Shown: positions 16,952 through 25,899, counted from the stretch's first letter. The stretch is DNA of 64,000 nucleotides from Microcoleus sp. CAWBG506 (GCA_020883125.1 JAHREW010000012.1:1-64000); one strand, 5' to 3'. The notes: generated by a model not told the origin, from the sequence alone. Translations and numbers: made by a program.

Positions 16952-17209
16952 TTACTCCCCAATATGCTGCTGCCACAAATCTGCACCTTGATGGCCTATA
17001 CCCTGCAACTTTGCTTCAATCTGCTTCGTCGCTAGGGGTGACAGCTTGGCACGTCTGTTTTCCCAACGTTTTACCGTTAGATAGGTTACGCCCAAGCTGT
17101 CCGCCAACTGGTTTTGAGTTAGCCACAACCCCCGCTGCATTTCCTTGAGCAAGCGATGCGTTAGTTTAGGATGAGGGCAATAAAATAATTTAAGTATAAC
17201 CCAGAACAT
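16952..17209 (-). CDS. XRE-family helix-turn-helix regulator
   Basis: The segment LWLTQNQLADSLGVTYLTVKRWENRR is a standard Cro/C1-type helix-turn-helix. The conserved LSPLA...IEAKL follow-on is frequent in cyanobacterial XRE proteins. M24 at 17140 is an alternative start directly before the domain. It lies 67 bp upstream of the kinase-helicase gene on the same strand, so it may regulate that operon. Confidence 0.7.
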   Translation of the reverse strand: MFWVILKLFYCPHPKLTHRLLKEMQRGLWLTQNQLADSLGVTYLTVKRWENRRAKLSPLATKQIEAKLQGIGHQGADLWQQHIGE

Positions 17210-17236
17210 ACTTTTAGTTGTGCGTACAAAAAAAAG

Positions 17237-17258
17237 CCAATGGAAAATTTTCCATTGG
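17237..17258. repeat. Palindromic repeat CAATGGAAAATTTTCCATTG (copy 1)
   Basis: A perfect palindrome, 22 bp with its flanking C and G. It lies between the XRE gene and the end of the polymerase-like gene. Further copies or variants are at 21703, 26305, 39758, 41614, 41686 and 41855. A degenerate cyanobacterial REP-like sequence (GCGTTCGC...GCCGGAGGCATATCGC) follows to about 17320. Confidence 0.8.
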
Positions 17259-17349
17259 GGCTTGCGCGATCGCGTTCGCTTGCGTGGCGCGGATGCGCTT
17301 TTCGTGCCGGAGGCATATCGCTCTCAAATCCCTAACCCCCTGGACTCGA

Positions 17350-20300
17350 CTAAACCATTTCCAGTTCTCTCGGTTTCGATTCAGTCGCAGGCGCGAAAGT
17401 AGTTCGGGACTGAGACAAAGCTTTTTCCCGTTCTACAATCATCTCTTGGAAACGAGCCGCTGCTTGCTCTGTCAGGGGAATTTGAACCTCCCCGGTGTTA
17501 ACGTTGGCTTTAAACACGGTGCGTTTAGACTCGTTTCTGACAAAACAATCCCCATTCGGCTGTACGTAAGCCGTCCATTGGTTGTCGCCAAACTTGAAGT
17601 GTTGGGTACTATCGGAAGGAAGCTGCGATCGCCGTTGCTTGTATGTTTCCGACACGACGCTAAAGAGCGTGTCTTGCAGAGAAAGCCGCCAGTTGTCAGC
17701 TTTAGCGTTGGTGGTGTCGCACTTTCCGTTATTAACTACCGTTTCTGGTTTTGAAGCAGGTTCTTGTTGGAATTTTGGCGGTTGGTACGTGCTACTGTTT
17801 TGAGCGATTCCGTTTGGGCGGATCGCTGAGCGAATCGCGTTTCCCGCAGGCTTCGCCAACTCAGAACTCTGAGATACTTCAGGTGAATCGATAGATGGCA
17901 ATTGAATTTCAGGCAACCGAATCGATTCGCGATCGACTTTCAGCATAACCGACCTGCCGCCTTTGTCGGGGGAAAGCATTGCCTCAAAAGTGGTTCCAGG
18001 GGGCAACTTAGGACTTTCGGGGGAAAATGTACCCAAGTTTTTATCGTCAAGCTGGATAATGGGAGTGCCTTGAAATCGGTAATACTTCTCGTGAGTGGGA
18101 GGTAAATCGATCGTTCCCACTTGGAGAGTTACTTTCCGATCCTTCCATTTTGACTTAGAAAAATCTTCTTCAGAGTAATCGTTATCGGGATGTTTGACAT
18201 TGACTACTTCTATCTGATTTACCCGATAGTTTGACAAAGCATCCGAGATTTCATTCATGAACAGTTTGTAGACAAGTGCGCCTCTACCTGCTTTATCTTG
18301 AGACTCAATCCACCGACAATCGACGGGAGGGACGATGAGGAGTCGGGTTTCATTGCCGGAGTAGTTTGTTACTTTCAAAGAGTCGGTGTCGATATGGTCG
18401 TTGGAATTATCTCCGTATTTGGCATCGAGTTTCGCTATCATGTTCTGAGGTAAGTTTTTGAAGGCGAATTCAACTAAGGGTAATTCGGGATAAGCAGTGG
18501 CTTCGTATTCAATACCTTTGCTATCGAGTGCGTCTTTCCATTGGTTAGGAAGGTCAATGGTTCTGCCGTCTTTAGTTTTCACTTTCTGGAAAGGAACTTG
18601 CAGGACGTAGACATCTCGCGGCAAGGCTTCGTGGAGTAATTCGTAGTCTTCCTGGAGGGAAAAGGTAATTTCCAATTCTTCTGCCACCTTCTGGCAAATT
18701 GTCCGGTGTTTGCTCAGGTTATCGGAAGTGTGGGTAGCTTGGAATAAGGCATGAGCAGCCCTGGTTTTTCTTTCAGGAGTATCCCAAATTTCGTCAATCT
18801 CGGCTCGATAACTGTCATAAAGTTTGCCCATTTCCTCTTTTCGAGTTTTGATATCGCTGCCAGTGCGATCGTAGATAATACTTTTGTCCTCTTGAAAGCG
18901 TTGCACCAAGTCTTTCGCCCATTGCAATTCGTTTTCTTCCCAATATAAATCATTTTCTTTGCTGTGGCGGTACTCGATTTCTCGCTCTACTAGGGCATTT
19001 TTGTACTGATATGGAACGTGCAATTCCTTGCCTTCTTTTTCGTACTCAATGCTTGCTGCATCTAGTTCCTTGCGATTGTCTTTCGACACGATGAAATGAG
19101 CCGGAATCGGGGGTAGAATGTGCTGAAATTCATCTCGGTTACGGTGGATGAGTCGCGTTTGTTCCCAATAAGGGTTAACGGCTTCTTTGGCTAGGACGTA
19201 AACAGGATTGGGGAAGTCGGCGGGCATGGGAAATTGTTTGTAGAGTTGGTCGTCTCCTTTGTACTGGAAAAAGTAAGTGCAGCTTTTGTGTTTTTCGCAC
19301 CATTCATCTACTTTTTCGAGTAAAGTGTCAGGATTTAGACCTGTGTTCTCTTTCACTTCTTTGGCATCTTTACCCCGCAGCGAGTTTTTCTGGTAGTCAA
19401 CTTCGTACTGTTCCATGATGCTGAGAGCGGCGATAAATCGCTTTTGCTGCTTGAGAAATAGCTTTTCATCTTCGCCGGGGTTGGGGAGTGCTGCTGCTAC
19501 TTTACCAATGGCTAAAGCGACGATTCCGACTTCATTTTGAGAGCTGGCAACTCCAATTTGTTCTAGGGTGGTAAATTTGCGCTGACCTGCTTTAACTTTA
19601 CCTTCTCTGACTTCGGGGTCGTCTTCTCGATACTTGGCTTTAGTATAGGGAACTTTCTCCGCTTGTACCACTTCTCCGAAGTCAAATAATCCGTCTTGTG
19701 CTGGTAAGATTTGTTGGGCAATTTGAGGGATTTTTCGAGATTCGATGCCAAACGGTTCGTCACCGTCAAAGTCTCCTTGATGGAACTTTTCTAAGTCTTT
19801 GGGATTGAACCAAATTACCCCTTTGATTTTCGCCATGATAGCGCGGGTTTCCTCTGGAATATTTTCCAGGTTTTTTGCGTGTACATTTTGATATATCCTC
19901 AGACCATCTTTGTTAAGAATTGGGAATCGACCTTGAACGCATTCTCCTTCTTCTAAATGGTTAGCGCAAACCGTGCCTTTGGGTAAATCTTCGCAGGGTA
20001 AAGCCATTGCAGAGGTCATTGATAAAGCTCCCCTGGTTGCCAGATTTCGCCATTTGGATGCCAGCCACCTTTCTGCCATATTGGTGAATTCGGGACTGCC
20101 TATCATCAGTCCGAATTTATCGGCTTTTAGCATCTGGATGTCCTGTCTTTCCCGCTTTTTATCTTCGGTACTTTCCTCGCTGTCACCGTTGATTTCTTCC
20201 TCAATTGTAGTTGAGAGTTTGTCCTGCTGTTCTTTAAGTTTTCTTTCGTTCAAACGAGCCAGAAATGCTTCGCGCCTGTCGTAATCTTCAATCATGGCTT

Positions 20301-21228
20301 GGCGCAATTTCATCGGGTCGCGCTGAAGCCCTGCCAGTCTTTGGGCTTCTGTTTTAGCTGCTGGTACTAAGTCTTGTCTTTGGGCTGCTTCGTCGAACCA
20401 AACCCCGGTGGACTGCCAGCTAGTTTGGGTGATGCCGATTTGACTGTTTTTGCGATTGCCAAGGATGGCTTTTGGTAATTCGTAATCGCCACAAGGAATG
20501 AGTTCTTTGAGTTGTTTTTTATTGATGCCTTTAATGCTAGAGCGGTCTAAAATGAGTTGGGGTTTGTTACCTTCGGAGTCGGCTAATGAATCGAGTAAAT
20601 TGTCATCGGGACGGAGGGTTCCTTTAGCCAGAAAGCTGACTTGGGGTGTGGATTCTGTATTTTCTGTATTCCAACTGCTCAGCCAAGCGAAACGAAATTG
20701 ACTGGCTCGGTTTTTCTCGCCGCCGATGCTTTTGAGTAATTCGGAACTGATTGCACCGTGACAGTCTCCGGTGCGATATTCAGCATATTGTGGCTCGGTG
20801 AAATCAACAATTTTTACTCGCAGGTTGTCGCATTCTGATACGCCGGACATACAAGTGCTGACTAGAAGGGAACCGTAGCGACAGGCGGTGTCTTTTTCGG
20901 TTGCGAATAAGTCTCCTATCTTTTTGGCTAGGGTTTCGTCACCAAAGTAATAACTATTGCCAGATTGAAATATCATGCGTCGCTTGATGCCGTCTTCTGG
21001 GTCGTGGATGCTGGCGCGTAATTGGCTAGGATCTGGATTGGATTTGTCAAGTTTGACAATCATTAATGTCTTCAGTTCGTCTGGTTGAAACATTGCTTGC
21101 AGAATCGAGTGGCGCAGGATTTCTGGGTTGTTGAAAAATTTTCCTACATTTCGACCTTTGGCATCAGTGTAAGCGGCATCAAAAACGGGAATCTTGAGTC
21201 CTTGTTCGGTAACAACTGTGGCGACCAT
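17350..21228 (-). CDS. Two-barrel RNA polymerase-like protein (QDE-1/YonO-type signature), 1292 aa
   Basis: DFDGD at residues 486-490, within HQGDFDGDE, matches the metal-binding NADFDGD loop of RNA polymerase beta-prime and the DxDGD of QDE-1-type RNA polymerases. R434-F-P436 about 50 residues before it matches the upstream R-x-P of the same barrel. Earlier, GDCHGAIS (154-161), QVS...AKG (196-203) and RSSIKG (229-234) follow the order DGxGxIS, QxR..KG, RxSxxKF seen in the first barrel of cellular RNA-dependent RNA polymerases. A charged helical insertion (about 300-370) separates the barrels. The 800-residue C-terminal part is unassigned. I infer a single-chain polymerase or a derivative of one. 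Template and product are unknown. It is divergent from a small acidic gene and lies beside defence operons. Confidence 0.7.
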   Translation of the reverse strand: MVATVVTEQGLKIPVFDAAYTDAKGRNVGKFFNNPEILRHSILQAMFQPDELKTLMIVKLDKSNPDPSQLRASIHDPEDGIKRRMIFQSGNSYYFGDETLAKKIGDLFATEKDTACRYGSLLVSTCMSGVSECDNLRVKIVDFTEPQYAEYRTGDCHGAISSELLKSIGGEKNRASQFRFAWLSSWNTENTESTPQVSFLAKGTLRPDDNLLDSLADSEGNKPQLILDRSSIKGINKKQLKELIPCGDYELPKAILGNRKNSQIGITQTSWQSTGVWFDEAAQRQDLVPAAKTEAQRLAGLQRDPMKLRQAMIEDYDRREAFLARLNERKLKEQQDKLSTTIEEEINGDSEESTEDKKRERQDIQMLKADKFGLMIGSPEFTNMAERWLASKWRNLATRGALSMTSAMALPCEDLPKGTVCANHLEEGECVQGRFPILNKDGLRIYQNVHAKNLENIPEETRAIMAKIKGVIWFNPKDLEKFHQGDFDGDEPFGIESRKIPQIAQQILPAQDGLFDFGEVVQAEKVPYTKAKYREDDPEVREGKVKAGQRKFTTLEQIGVASSQNEVGIVALAIGKVAAALPNPGEDEKLFLKQQKRFIAALSIMEQYEVDYQKNSLRGKDAKEVKENTGLNPDTLLEKVDEWCEKHKSCTYFFQYKGDDQLYKQFPMPADFPNPVYVLAKEAVNPYWEQTRLIHRNRDEFQHILPPIPAHFIVSKDNRKELDAASIEYEKEGKELHVPYQYKNALVEREIEYRHSKENDLYWEENELQWAKDLVQRFQEDKSIIYDRTGSDIKTRKEEMGKLYDSYRAEIDEIWDTPERKTRAAHALFQATHTSDNLSKHRTICQKVAEELEITFSLQEDYELLHEALPRDVYVLQVPFQKVKTKDGRTIDLPNQWKDALDSKGIEYEATAYPELPLVEFAFKNLPQNMIAKLDAKYGDNSNDHIDTDSLKVTNYSGNETRLLIVPPVDCRWIESQDKAGRGALVYKLFMNEISDALSNYRVNQIEVVNVKHPDNDYSEEDFSKSKWKDRKVTLQVGTIDLPPTHEKYYRFQGTPIIQLDDKNLGTFSPESPKLPPGTTFEAMLSPDKGGRSVMLKVDRESIRLPEIQLPSIDSPEVSQSSELAKPAGNAIRSAIRPNGIAQNSSTYQPPKFQQEPASKPETVVNNGKCDTTNAKADNWRLSLQDTLFSVVSETYKQRRSQLPSDSTQHFKFGDNQWTAYVQPNGDCFVRNESKRTVFKANVNTGEVQIPLTEQAAARFQEMIVEREKALSQSRTTFAPATESKPRELEMV

Positions 21229-21372
21229 GAGTTGATTTCTCCCTAGAAACGAGGTGTTAGAATAGGAATTGTTGAAACAGTTGTAAGGCAGGTAAGAAAA
21301 GTCTATCTAAGCCTTAACAGGTTGAAACTTGGTCAAGTGTTGACCGTTGGAAGTGTTTTTGAGGTGATTGAA

Positions 21373-21603
21373 ATGGAACTAAAGGTTGATACAATTGTTA
21401 ATCCGGCTCTGTTTGAAGATGAAGATACTGAGCTGGTGGAATTGGCGATCGCTCCTGAAGATGAGGATAAATACCCATTCGTGCGTCCCAGCAGTGCTCC
21501 TGCGGATTTGATGGACAGACCGGGGAGAGTTATTACAGAATGGGAAAATATGGACTTCGACGAGCGAATTCAGGCTGACCCTACATATATCGATAGGGTC
21601 TAG
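21373..21603 (+). CDS. 76-aa acidic protein divergent from the polymerase-like gene
   Basis: ATG at 21373 has GAGGTG 6 bp upstream and is preferred over ATG 21322. The product is strongly acidic (FEDEDTELVELAIAPEDEDKY; ENMDFDERIQADP), with no known domain. It shares a 144-bp divergent promoter region with the polymerase-like gene, so a regulatory or accessory link is possible. A DNA-mimic or partner role would be speculation. Confidence 0.45.
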   Translation: MELKVDTIVNPALFEDEDTELVELAIAPEDEDKYPFVRPSSAPADLMDRPGRVITEWENMDFDERIQADPTYIDRV

Positions 21604-21702
21604 GCGTAGGGGGACACATAGCAGAGGCATGGGGTGTTTGGTTCGATGGGGCGGCGGTAGCCGCCCTGATATGACCTCTTGCTTGGGGCTTGGGCCTACC
21701 AT

Positions 21703-21722
21703 CAATGGAAAATTTTCTATTG
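21703..21722. repeat. Palindromic repeat (copy 2, one mismatch)
   Basis: CAATGGAAAATTTTCTATTG differs from the consensus palindrome by one base. It lies in the convergent gap between the acidic small gene and the end of the ADP-ribosylglycohydrolase gene, where it could also act as a weak terminator. Confidence 0.7.
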
Positions 21723-21877
21723 GTATTGGTTGCTGATTTTACGTGCAGTAAATGATGGGTACTTTTAATAAAACAATCTTTGAGGCGTGTGTATTTTGGT
21801 GAAAAAATGTTGCAGAAAGAAACGATAGAGGTAATATTGACTGGGTTTTCAACAAAAGCTGGAAAACAAAATACGCG

Positions 21878-23278
21878 CTAAATGATAAATAATGTTTCAC
21901 TGGGAGTGTCTGCACGGAAGGCAAACTTGCAGCTTTGACCCACATCGAAATTGATGTGTACAACTGTTACCATTCGCCCTTGGGTAAGAAGAGGTTGTGT
22001 ATCTACTTCTGCGACCGCACCCTTGCCTAAGCGACGGTGTACAACTCGCATATCGCTATGCACTTCATTGCGAGATAAGCGTTTTCCTAACTTCACACCA
22101 CTTGTTCCAGAGCGAATTTGTGTTTTGTCTGGTTCACTCACGGCAATTGTAGCTAAATGTTTGCCTAGCCCAATTAAAAATGGGGCATCTTGAATTTGCG
22201 ATCGCCATGTTTCAGCAATCGCTTCCAATCCAAAAGCTGCTCCACCCAAGCCACCCACAAAAGCTGCAATCGAATCAGTATCGCTGCCTATCATGTTGGC
22301 AGCTATAATAATGTTTTTCTGAGTTTGTTCTGGTTGGCGGGCAAACAGATAAATGCCAGCCATAGCAGTACCTAGTCCAGAGCCTTTGGTGTTGCGGTCA
22401 AAACAGCCTAGTTTTTTAAGTACGCTTTCCGGTAATTCATTTTTGTGTAATGCTGACCAGACTAGACGCAACTGCTCAACAGCTTCTTGTTTAGTGTTAG
22501 TAAAAACTGTCTCAAAAGGTTCTACTCTTCCTTTATTCCATTCACTCAGCCATACTTTGAGAGCGGGTATTTGCGGAATCTCTAACTGTTTTACCCAATT
22601 GCCTAGAGTTTCAATTAACTCCTGACCTGTGATAGATTCTGACCACTGCAAAGCACTATGCAGTGCATGGCCGTAGAGGATAGCCCCTATGATAGCTCTT
22701 GGATGACCATGACTGATGATTGAATTGCGCCAGATATCAGCCTCAGCTTGCGTCCAACGCCCAACATTAGCTAAGACATGAGGCGATATCCGCATAGCAG
22801 CACCATTAGCGCCACCATCGCGGTAGTCTATCGTTCCTTCTTTCATCTTACGGCTGAAAAAATTACTGTTCCAATCAGCCGACTTGCGCTGTATTTTATG
22901 GGCTGCTTCTTTGACAGTGCCACCAGCACCGCGAGCATACTCTAGCCACATAGGATACTCAAAGTCGCAAAAGGTGCGATAGTCAAAGCTTCCATTTGGA
23001 GAAATACAAGCCGCAGTACAAATCGTTAATTGGGTATCGTCGGAATAGTCACCAGGGGCCATGTAATCCTCATAACCTTGAAACCTCCCACCAACCTGCT
23101 TGCTCCATGTCTGATAGTCGGTGACGCGATCAACTCCCATTTTGCGTTTGAGGTCATCGGGCGATCGGATAAATTCTGTCATCCAGCCCATTGCGTCACC
23201 CGCCGCCGCCGCTAGTAGCGATCCAGCAGTACGATTAGATAATAAGCCAATATTCAACGGTTGATTTATCTGCGACAT
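21878..23278 (-). CDS. ADP-ribosylglycohydrolase (DraG family) with PcrA-C-like tail, partner of the DarT-like gene
   Basis: The DraG-type metal site is present: AAGDAMG from residue 25, YSDDTQLT with S79-D80-D81, GANGAAMR, and GSDTDS at 331-336. This family removes ADP-ribose from modified protein or nucleic acid. Residues about 385-466 form an added domain (DMRVVHRRLGKGAVAEVD...VVHINFD) like the small beta-barrel at the C-terminus of PcrA/UvrD helicases. The gene follows the DarT-like transferase by 30 bp on the same strand. The natural reading is that it reverses the transferase and acts as its antitoxin, in place of the DarG macrodomain. This pairing is inferred from context. Confidence 0.85.
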   Translation of the reverse strand: MSQINQPLNIGLLSNRTAGSLLAAAAGDAMGWMTEFIRSPDDLKRKMGVDRVTDYQTWSKQVGGRFQGYEDYMAPGDYSDDTQLTICTAACISPNGSFDYRTFCDFEYPMWLEYARGAGGTVKEAAHKIQRKSADWNSNFFSRKMKEGTIDYRDGGANGAAMRISPHVLANVGRWTQAEADIWRNSIISHGHPRAIIGAILYGHALHSALQWSESITGQELIETLGNWVKQLEIPQIPALKVWLSEWNKGRVEPFETVFTNTKQEAVEQLRLVWSALHKNELPESVLKKLGCFDRNTKGSGLGTAMAGIYLFARQPEQTQKNIIIAANMIGSDTDSIAAFVGGLGGAAFGLEAIAETWRSQIQDAPFLIGLGKHLATIAVSEPDKTQIRSGTSGVKLGKRLSRNEVHSDMRVVHRRLGKGAVAEVDTQPLLTQGRMVTVVHINFDVGQSCKFAFRADTPSETLFII

Positions 23279-23308
23279 AGTTAACCTTATTAAATAAAAG
23301 TCTAATCC

Positions 23309-24928
23309 CTAATTAAATGAAAAATTTTCAAATCTGCCTTTCCACCCAGCATCTCGTACTTTTTGCTCATTAATTGGAGTTGCCCCGATCCAGAGAACGT
23401 CATCTAAAGAAATACTTTCATATACTTGTACTTCTGCTTGAAGGCAAGTAGGTCGGCAATCAGATATACCGTATCTTGTCCACGATTTTCCTGCTATGTC
23501 ACTTACTTGAGGAGCAAACATACCTTGAAGTGCAGCAAAACCTTCCTTTATATAAGCCCCTCTTGCTGAAGCAGCATTGATTTTACAAAACAGCGTGTTT
23601 AGTTTCCAAAGGTAATCTGGTTTGATAGCTAACAATACCCAGCATTTTGTTTCATGCTTCAATCTAGCATGATAGTGGTACATAGAGTTGTAACTATTAA
23701 TGCTACAACAAATGTGGTTTGACTTCCCATCCAATCTTTCTTTGTCTATTTGAGTGTAGGGGCTATTTCGAGACTGTAGTTGACGAATTGAGAGGAGACC
23801 ACCCTCTCGGCAAATACCTTGCAAGTTTTCAATAGTAGTAAAATGAAACAGGCCGGAAATTCCACGTTCATGAACAAACGCACGAATTTGTGTTGCTTCT
23901 GGAGCATCAGGGCGAGATTCGACACTGGAAAATCCAAATAATAATGCCCGGAACGAGGGAATTTCTTTTACCCAATCGGGGATTTGAGGGATTATTGATG
24001 GTCGCCTAATTTTATTCCCAGCCTCATTCAACAGGGGGAGATTTTCTAAGCAACTCTGCAACTCAGTTAATAACGCATCTTCAGGTAAGTTTTTACTTTT
24101 CGCCTCTTTAATCAAAGCAATTGTAATATGTAGATGCTTCTCAAGACTTAAAAATTGACGTATCTCTTCGCTAAAACCTAATATTTCATCTGGCAAAGAA
24201 TCAGAAAAACTCTTCCTTGAAATAGTTGAGAAAGGATAAAAAAGCCTTTCCCCATCCCCAGGCAGTTTATTGATTTTATCCAATGCCAGTGCAACTTTTT
24301 CATCTGTTGTTTGGAGAGTAGTAAGATACTTATGAAATACAGGTTTCCATAGTCTTGTTTCTATACTTTTGGCACAGCGTTCTATAATTGCCTCGTCCGT
24401 TTCTTCACTAAGAAGCTTTAACTTTAGAGCATTATCCTTGTATTGATTTTGATCTTTACGATATATTTTACGAATATCAAAAACAACGAGATCTCCCTCT
24501 TTAAGCCGTTCGCTGCCACAAATAACTTTATGGTGGACAAAAACTTCTGCCTTGTTGACAAGCATATCCAACTGCTTTTTTAGGGTCGGCATCCTGCCTG
24601 CCTTTGACCTTCTTTTCGGGTGTTTATAGCTCTCAAACATTTCCAGCAGCAACGAATCATCTCTGATAAGAGTCGCACATCCAAAGCCTTTATCATAATC
24701 ATACCAATCTATCACACCCACTTCTCTAAGTAGGCACAAGTTCTTTGCCTCTTTTTCTTCAATCTCAAAAGTGATAAACTGTCCTCTCCTAAGTTCATCT
24801 TCGGAACAACTAATTTCACCAGCATGAATATCCAGTCGTCGTCCGTCTTCGCATTCTAAAATTTTGTAATTAGAATGGCGTTCATTTCGGGAGTTCCCAA
24901 ACCACTTGAATAGTGCTATTTCACTCAT
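23309..24928 (-). CDS. DarT-like ADP-ribosyltransferase with two N-terminal cold-shock-like domains
   Basis: Residues 5-68 (IHAGEISCSEDELRRGQF) and 70-178 (GVIDWYDYDKGFG..., VFVHHKVI..., LKEGDLVVFDI) each read as a cold-shock/OB domain, the second with an insertion. The C-terminal domain (352-539) resembles DarT: GLFHFTTIENLQGI with H362, then ARGAYIKEGF, and finally LQAEVQVYESISLDDV where E499 would be the catalytic glutamate. DarT enzymes ADP-ribosylate single-stranded DNA and stop phage or host replication. The cold-shock domains could deliver it to single-stranded nucleic acid. It is upstream of an ADP-ribosylglycohydrolase. Domain calls are by motif reading, and activity is inferred. Confidence 0.75.
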   Translation of the reverse strand: MSEIALFKWFGNSRNERHSNYKILECEDGRRLDIHAGEISCSEDELRRGQFITFEIEEKEAKNLCLLREVGVIDWYDYDKGFGCATLIRDDSLLLEMFESYKHPKRRSKAGRMPTLKKQLDMLVNKAEVFVHHKVICGSERLKEGDLVVFDIRKIYRKDQNQYKDNALKLKLLSEETDEAIIERCAKSIETRLWKPVFHKYLTTLQTTDEKVALALDKINKLPGDGERLFYPFSTISRKSFSDSLPDEILGFSEEIRQFLSLEKHLHITIALIKEAKSKNLPEDALLTELQSCLENLPLLNEAGNKIRRPSIIPQIPDWVKEIPSFRALLFGFSSVESRPDAPEATQIRAFVHERGISGLFHFTTIENLQGICREGGLLSIRQLQSRNSPYTQIDKERLDGKSNHICCSINSYNSMYHYHARLKHETKCWVLLAIKPDYLWKLNTLFCKINAASARGAYIKEGFAALQGMFAPQVSDIAGKSWTRYGISDCRPTCLQAEVQVYESISLDDVLWIGATPINEQKVRDAGWKGRFENFSFN

Positions 24929-24973
24929 TTTAGAAATGTCTTAAGTTAATTGGAAGAATATCTTGATTTTTTT

Positions 24974-25162
24974 CTAACGGGCTATCTCCAAATCATCTGG
25001 TAACACATTCACCGTCCTTCCTGTTCGTTCGCGATACTCATTTAAGAGTTCAAACACACGAGTTTGTTGAGCTTGTGAGGGTGTTACCTTTATGTCAAAG
25101 CCTCGTTCAATTACAAGCTGACCAGTTGATTTAATTCTATAAATTGGCTTGCGAGAACCCAT
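24974..25162 (-). CDS. 62-aa protein upstream of the DarT-like operon, unknown
   Basis: GGGAGG lies 6 bp before the ATG at 25162, a better start than ATGs at 25189 or 25207. The product is basic at the N-terminus (MGSRKPIYRIKSTGQLV) and has a helical end with NVLPDDLEIAR. No family was recognised. It ends 45 bp before the DarT-like gene on the same strand, so it may belong to the same transcript. Confidence 0.45.
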   Translation of the reverse strand: MGSRKPIYRIKSTGQLVIERGFDIKVTPSQAQQTRVFELLNEYRERTGRTVNVLPDDLEIAR

Positions 25163-25235
25163 TTTTTGCCTCCCTATAGTTTGCGCCATAGTAATACCTA
25201 AATGCACTATATCTAAATATTACTAAAGATAAAAC

Positions 25236-25278
25236 AACACTTCGGATAGTTTTCAATCGCTAACGGTATAATGGGGGT
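25236..25278. promoter_or_regulatory. Putative operator similar to the site at 10019
   Basis: AACACTTCGGATA at 25236-25248, followed by GTTTT, AT, a TAACG-like block and GGGTTT, aligns over about 45 bp with the sequence at 10019-10062. Both sites lie upstream of minus-strand genes. Confidence 0.35.
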
Positions 25279-25379
25279 TTCATGCTTTCATCAAGCTCGG
25301 ATACAAATGGTAGAATGGCACTTTTAGGATCTCATTCAAAAACTGTCAGAAGTATTGATAAAAGGGACTTGCGTAAACA

Positions 25380-25718
25380 TCAAGTATGGATAGCACGAGT
25401 AGCAGCATCCGCTAAAACTTCTTCCATCCAAGCATTGATGCTCTTACCGGCTTTTGTAGCAGCTAGAAAAATTTGATGGTGCTGTTCTGAGGTGGTGCGA
25501 AATGGCAACTTACCGGAGAAAGGCTTATCCGGCTTTTCCCCTAATTCTTCACAAAATTCTAAATAATCATCAAGAGAGTCATAGAATGCCTGACGCGCCT
25601 CTTCAACAGTTTTACCCTGAAAGGTGATCACATCCTTAATGTCTAGGACGCGGCCAAAAAGGATTCCGTTTTCTGTATCTACTTCGATTTGAGCAGTGTA
25701 GTTTTTGTAGGTCAGCAT
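25380..25718 (-). CDS. hicB: HicB-family antitoxin
   Basis: The start MLTYKNYTAQIEVDTENGIL with VLDIKDVITFQGKTVEEARQAF is the HicB partial RNase H-like fold. The C-terminal LPFRTTSEQHHQIFLAATKAGKSINAWMEEVL region is a ribbon-helix-helix-type DNA-binding end. ATG 25718 is chosen because the family begins there; an upstream in-frame start adds 24 unrelated residues. It follows the HicA-like gene on the same strand. Confidence 0.85.
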   Translation of the reverse strand: MLTYKNYTAQIEVDTENGILFGRVLDIKDVITFQGKTVEEARQAFYDSLDDYLEFCEELGEKPDKPFSGKLPFRTTSEQHHQIFLAATKAGKSINAWMEEVLADAATRAIHT

Positions 25719-25899
25719 AGTTGGATCAGTTCTCAAACGACGAAACGGCAAAATTACACTTTTCGGAGAATCTGTAAAATTGTGCTGCACGATTGTGTGA
25801 TGACTTTACTAGATAGCTAGATAGGTGGTACGTTTTTTAGTTATCTGGGGCTGGGGCAACCAGCAATGGATGCCCCTTGTCGGACATCTTAACTAATGG

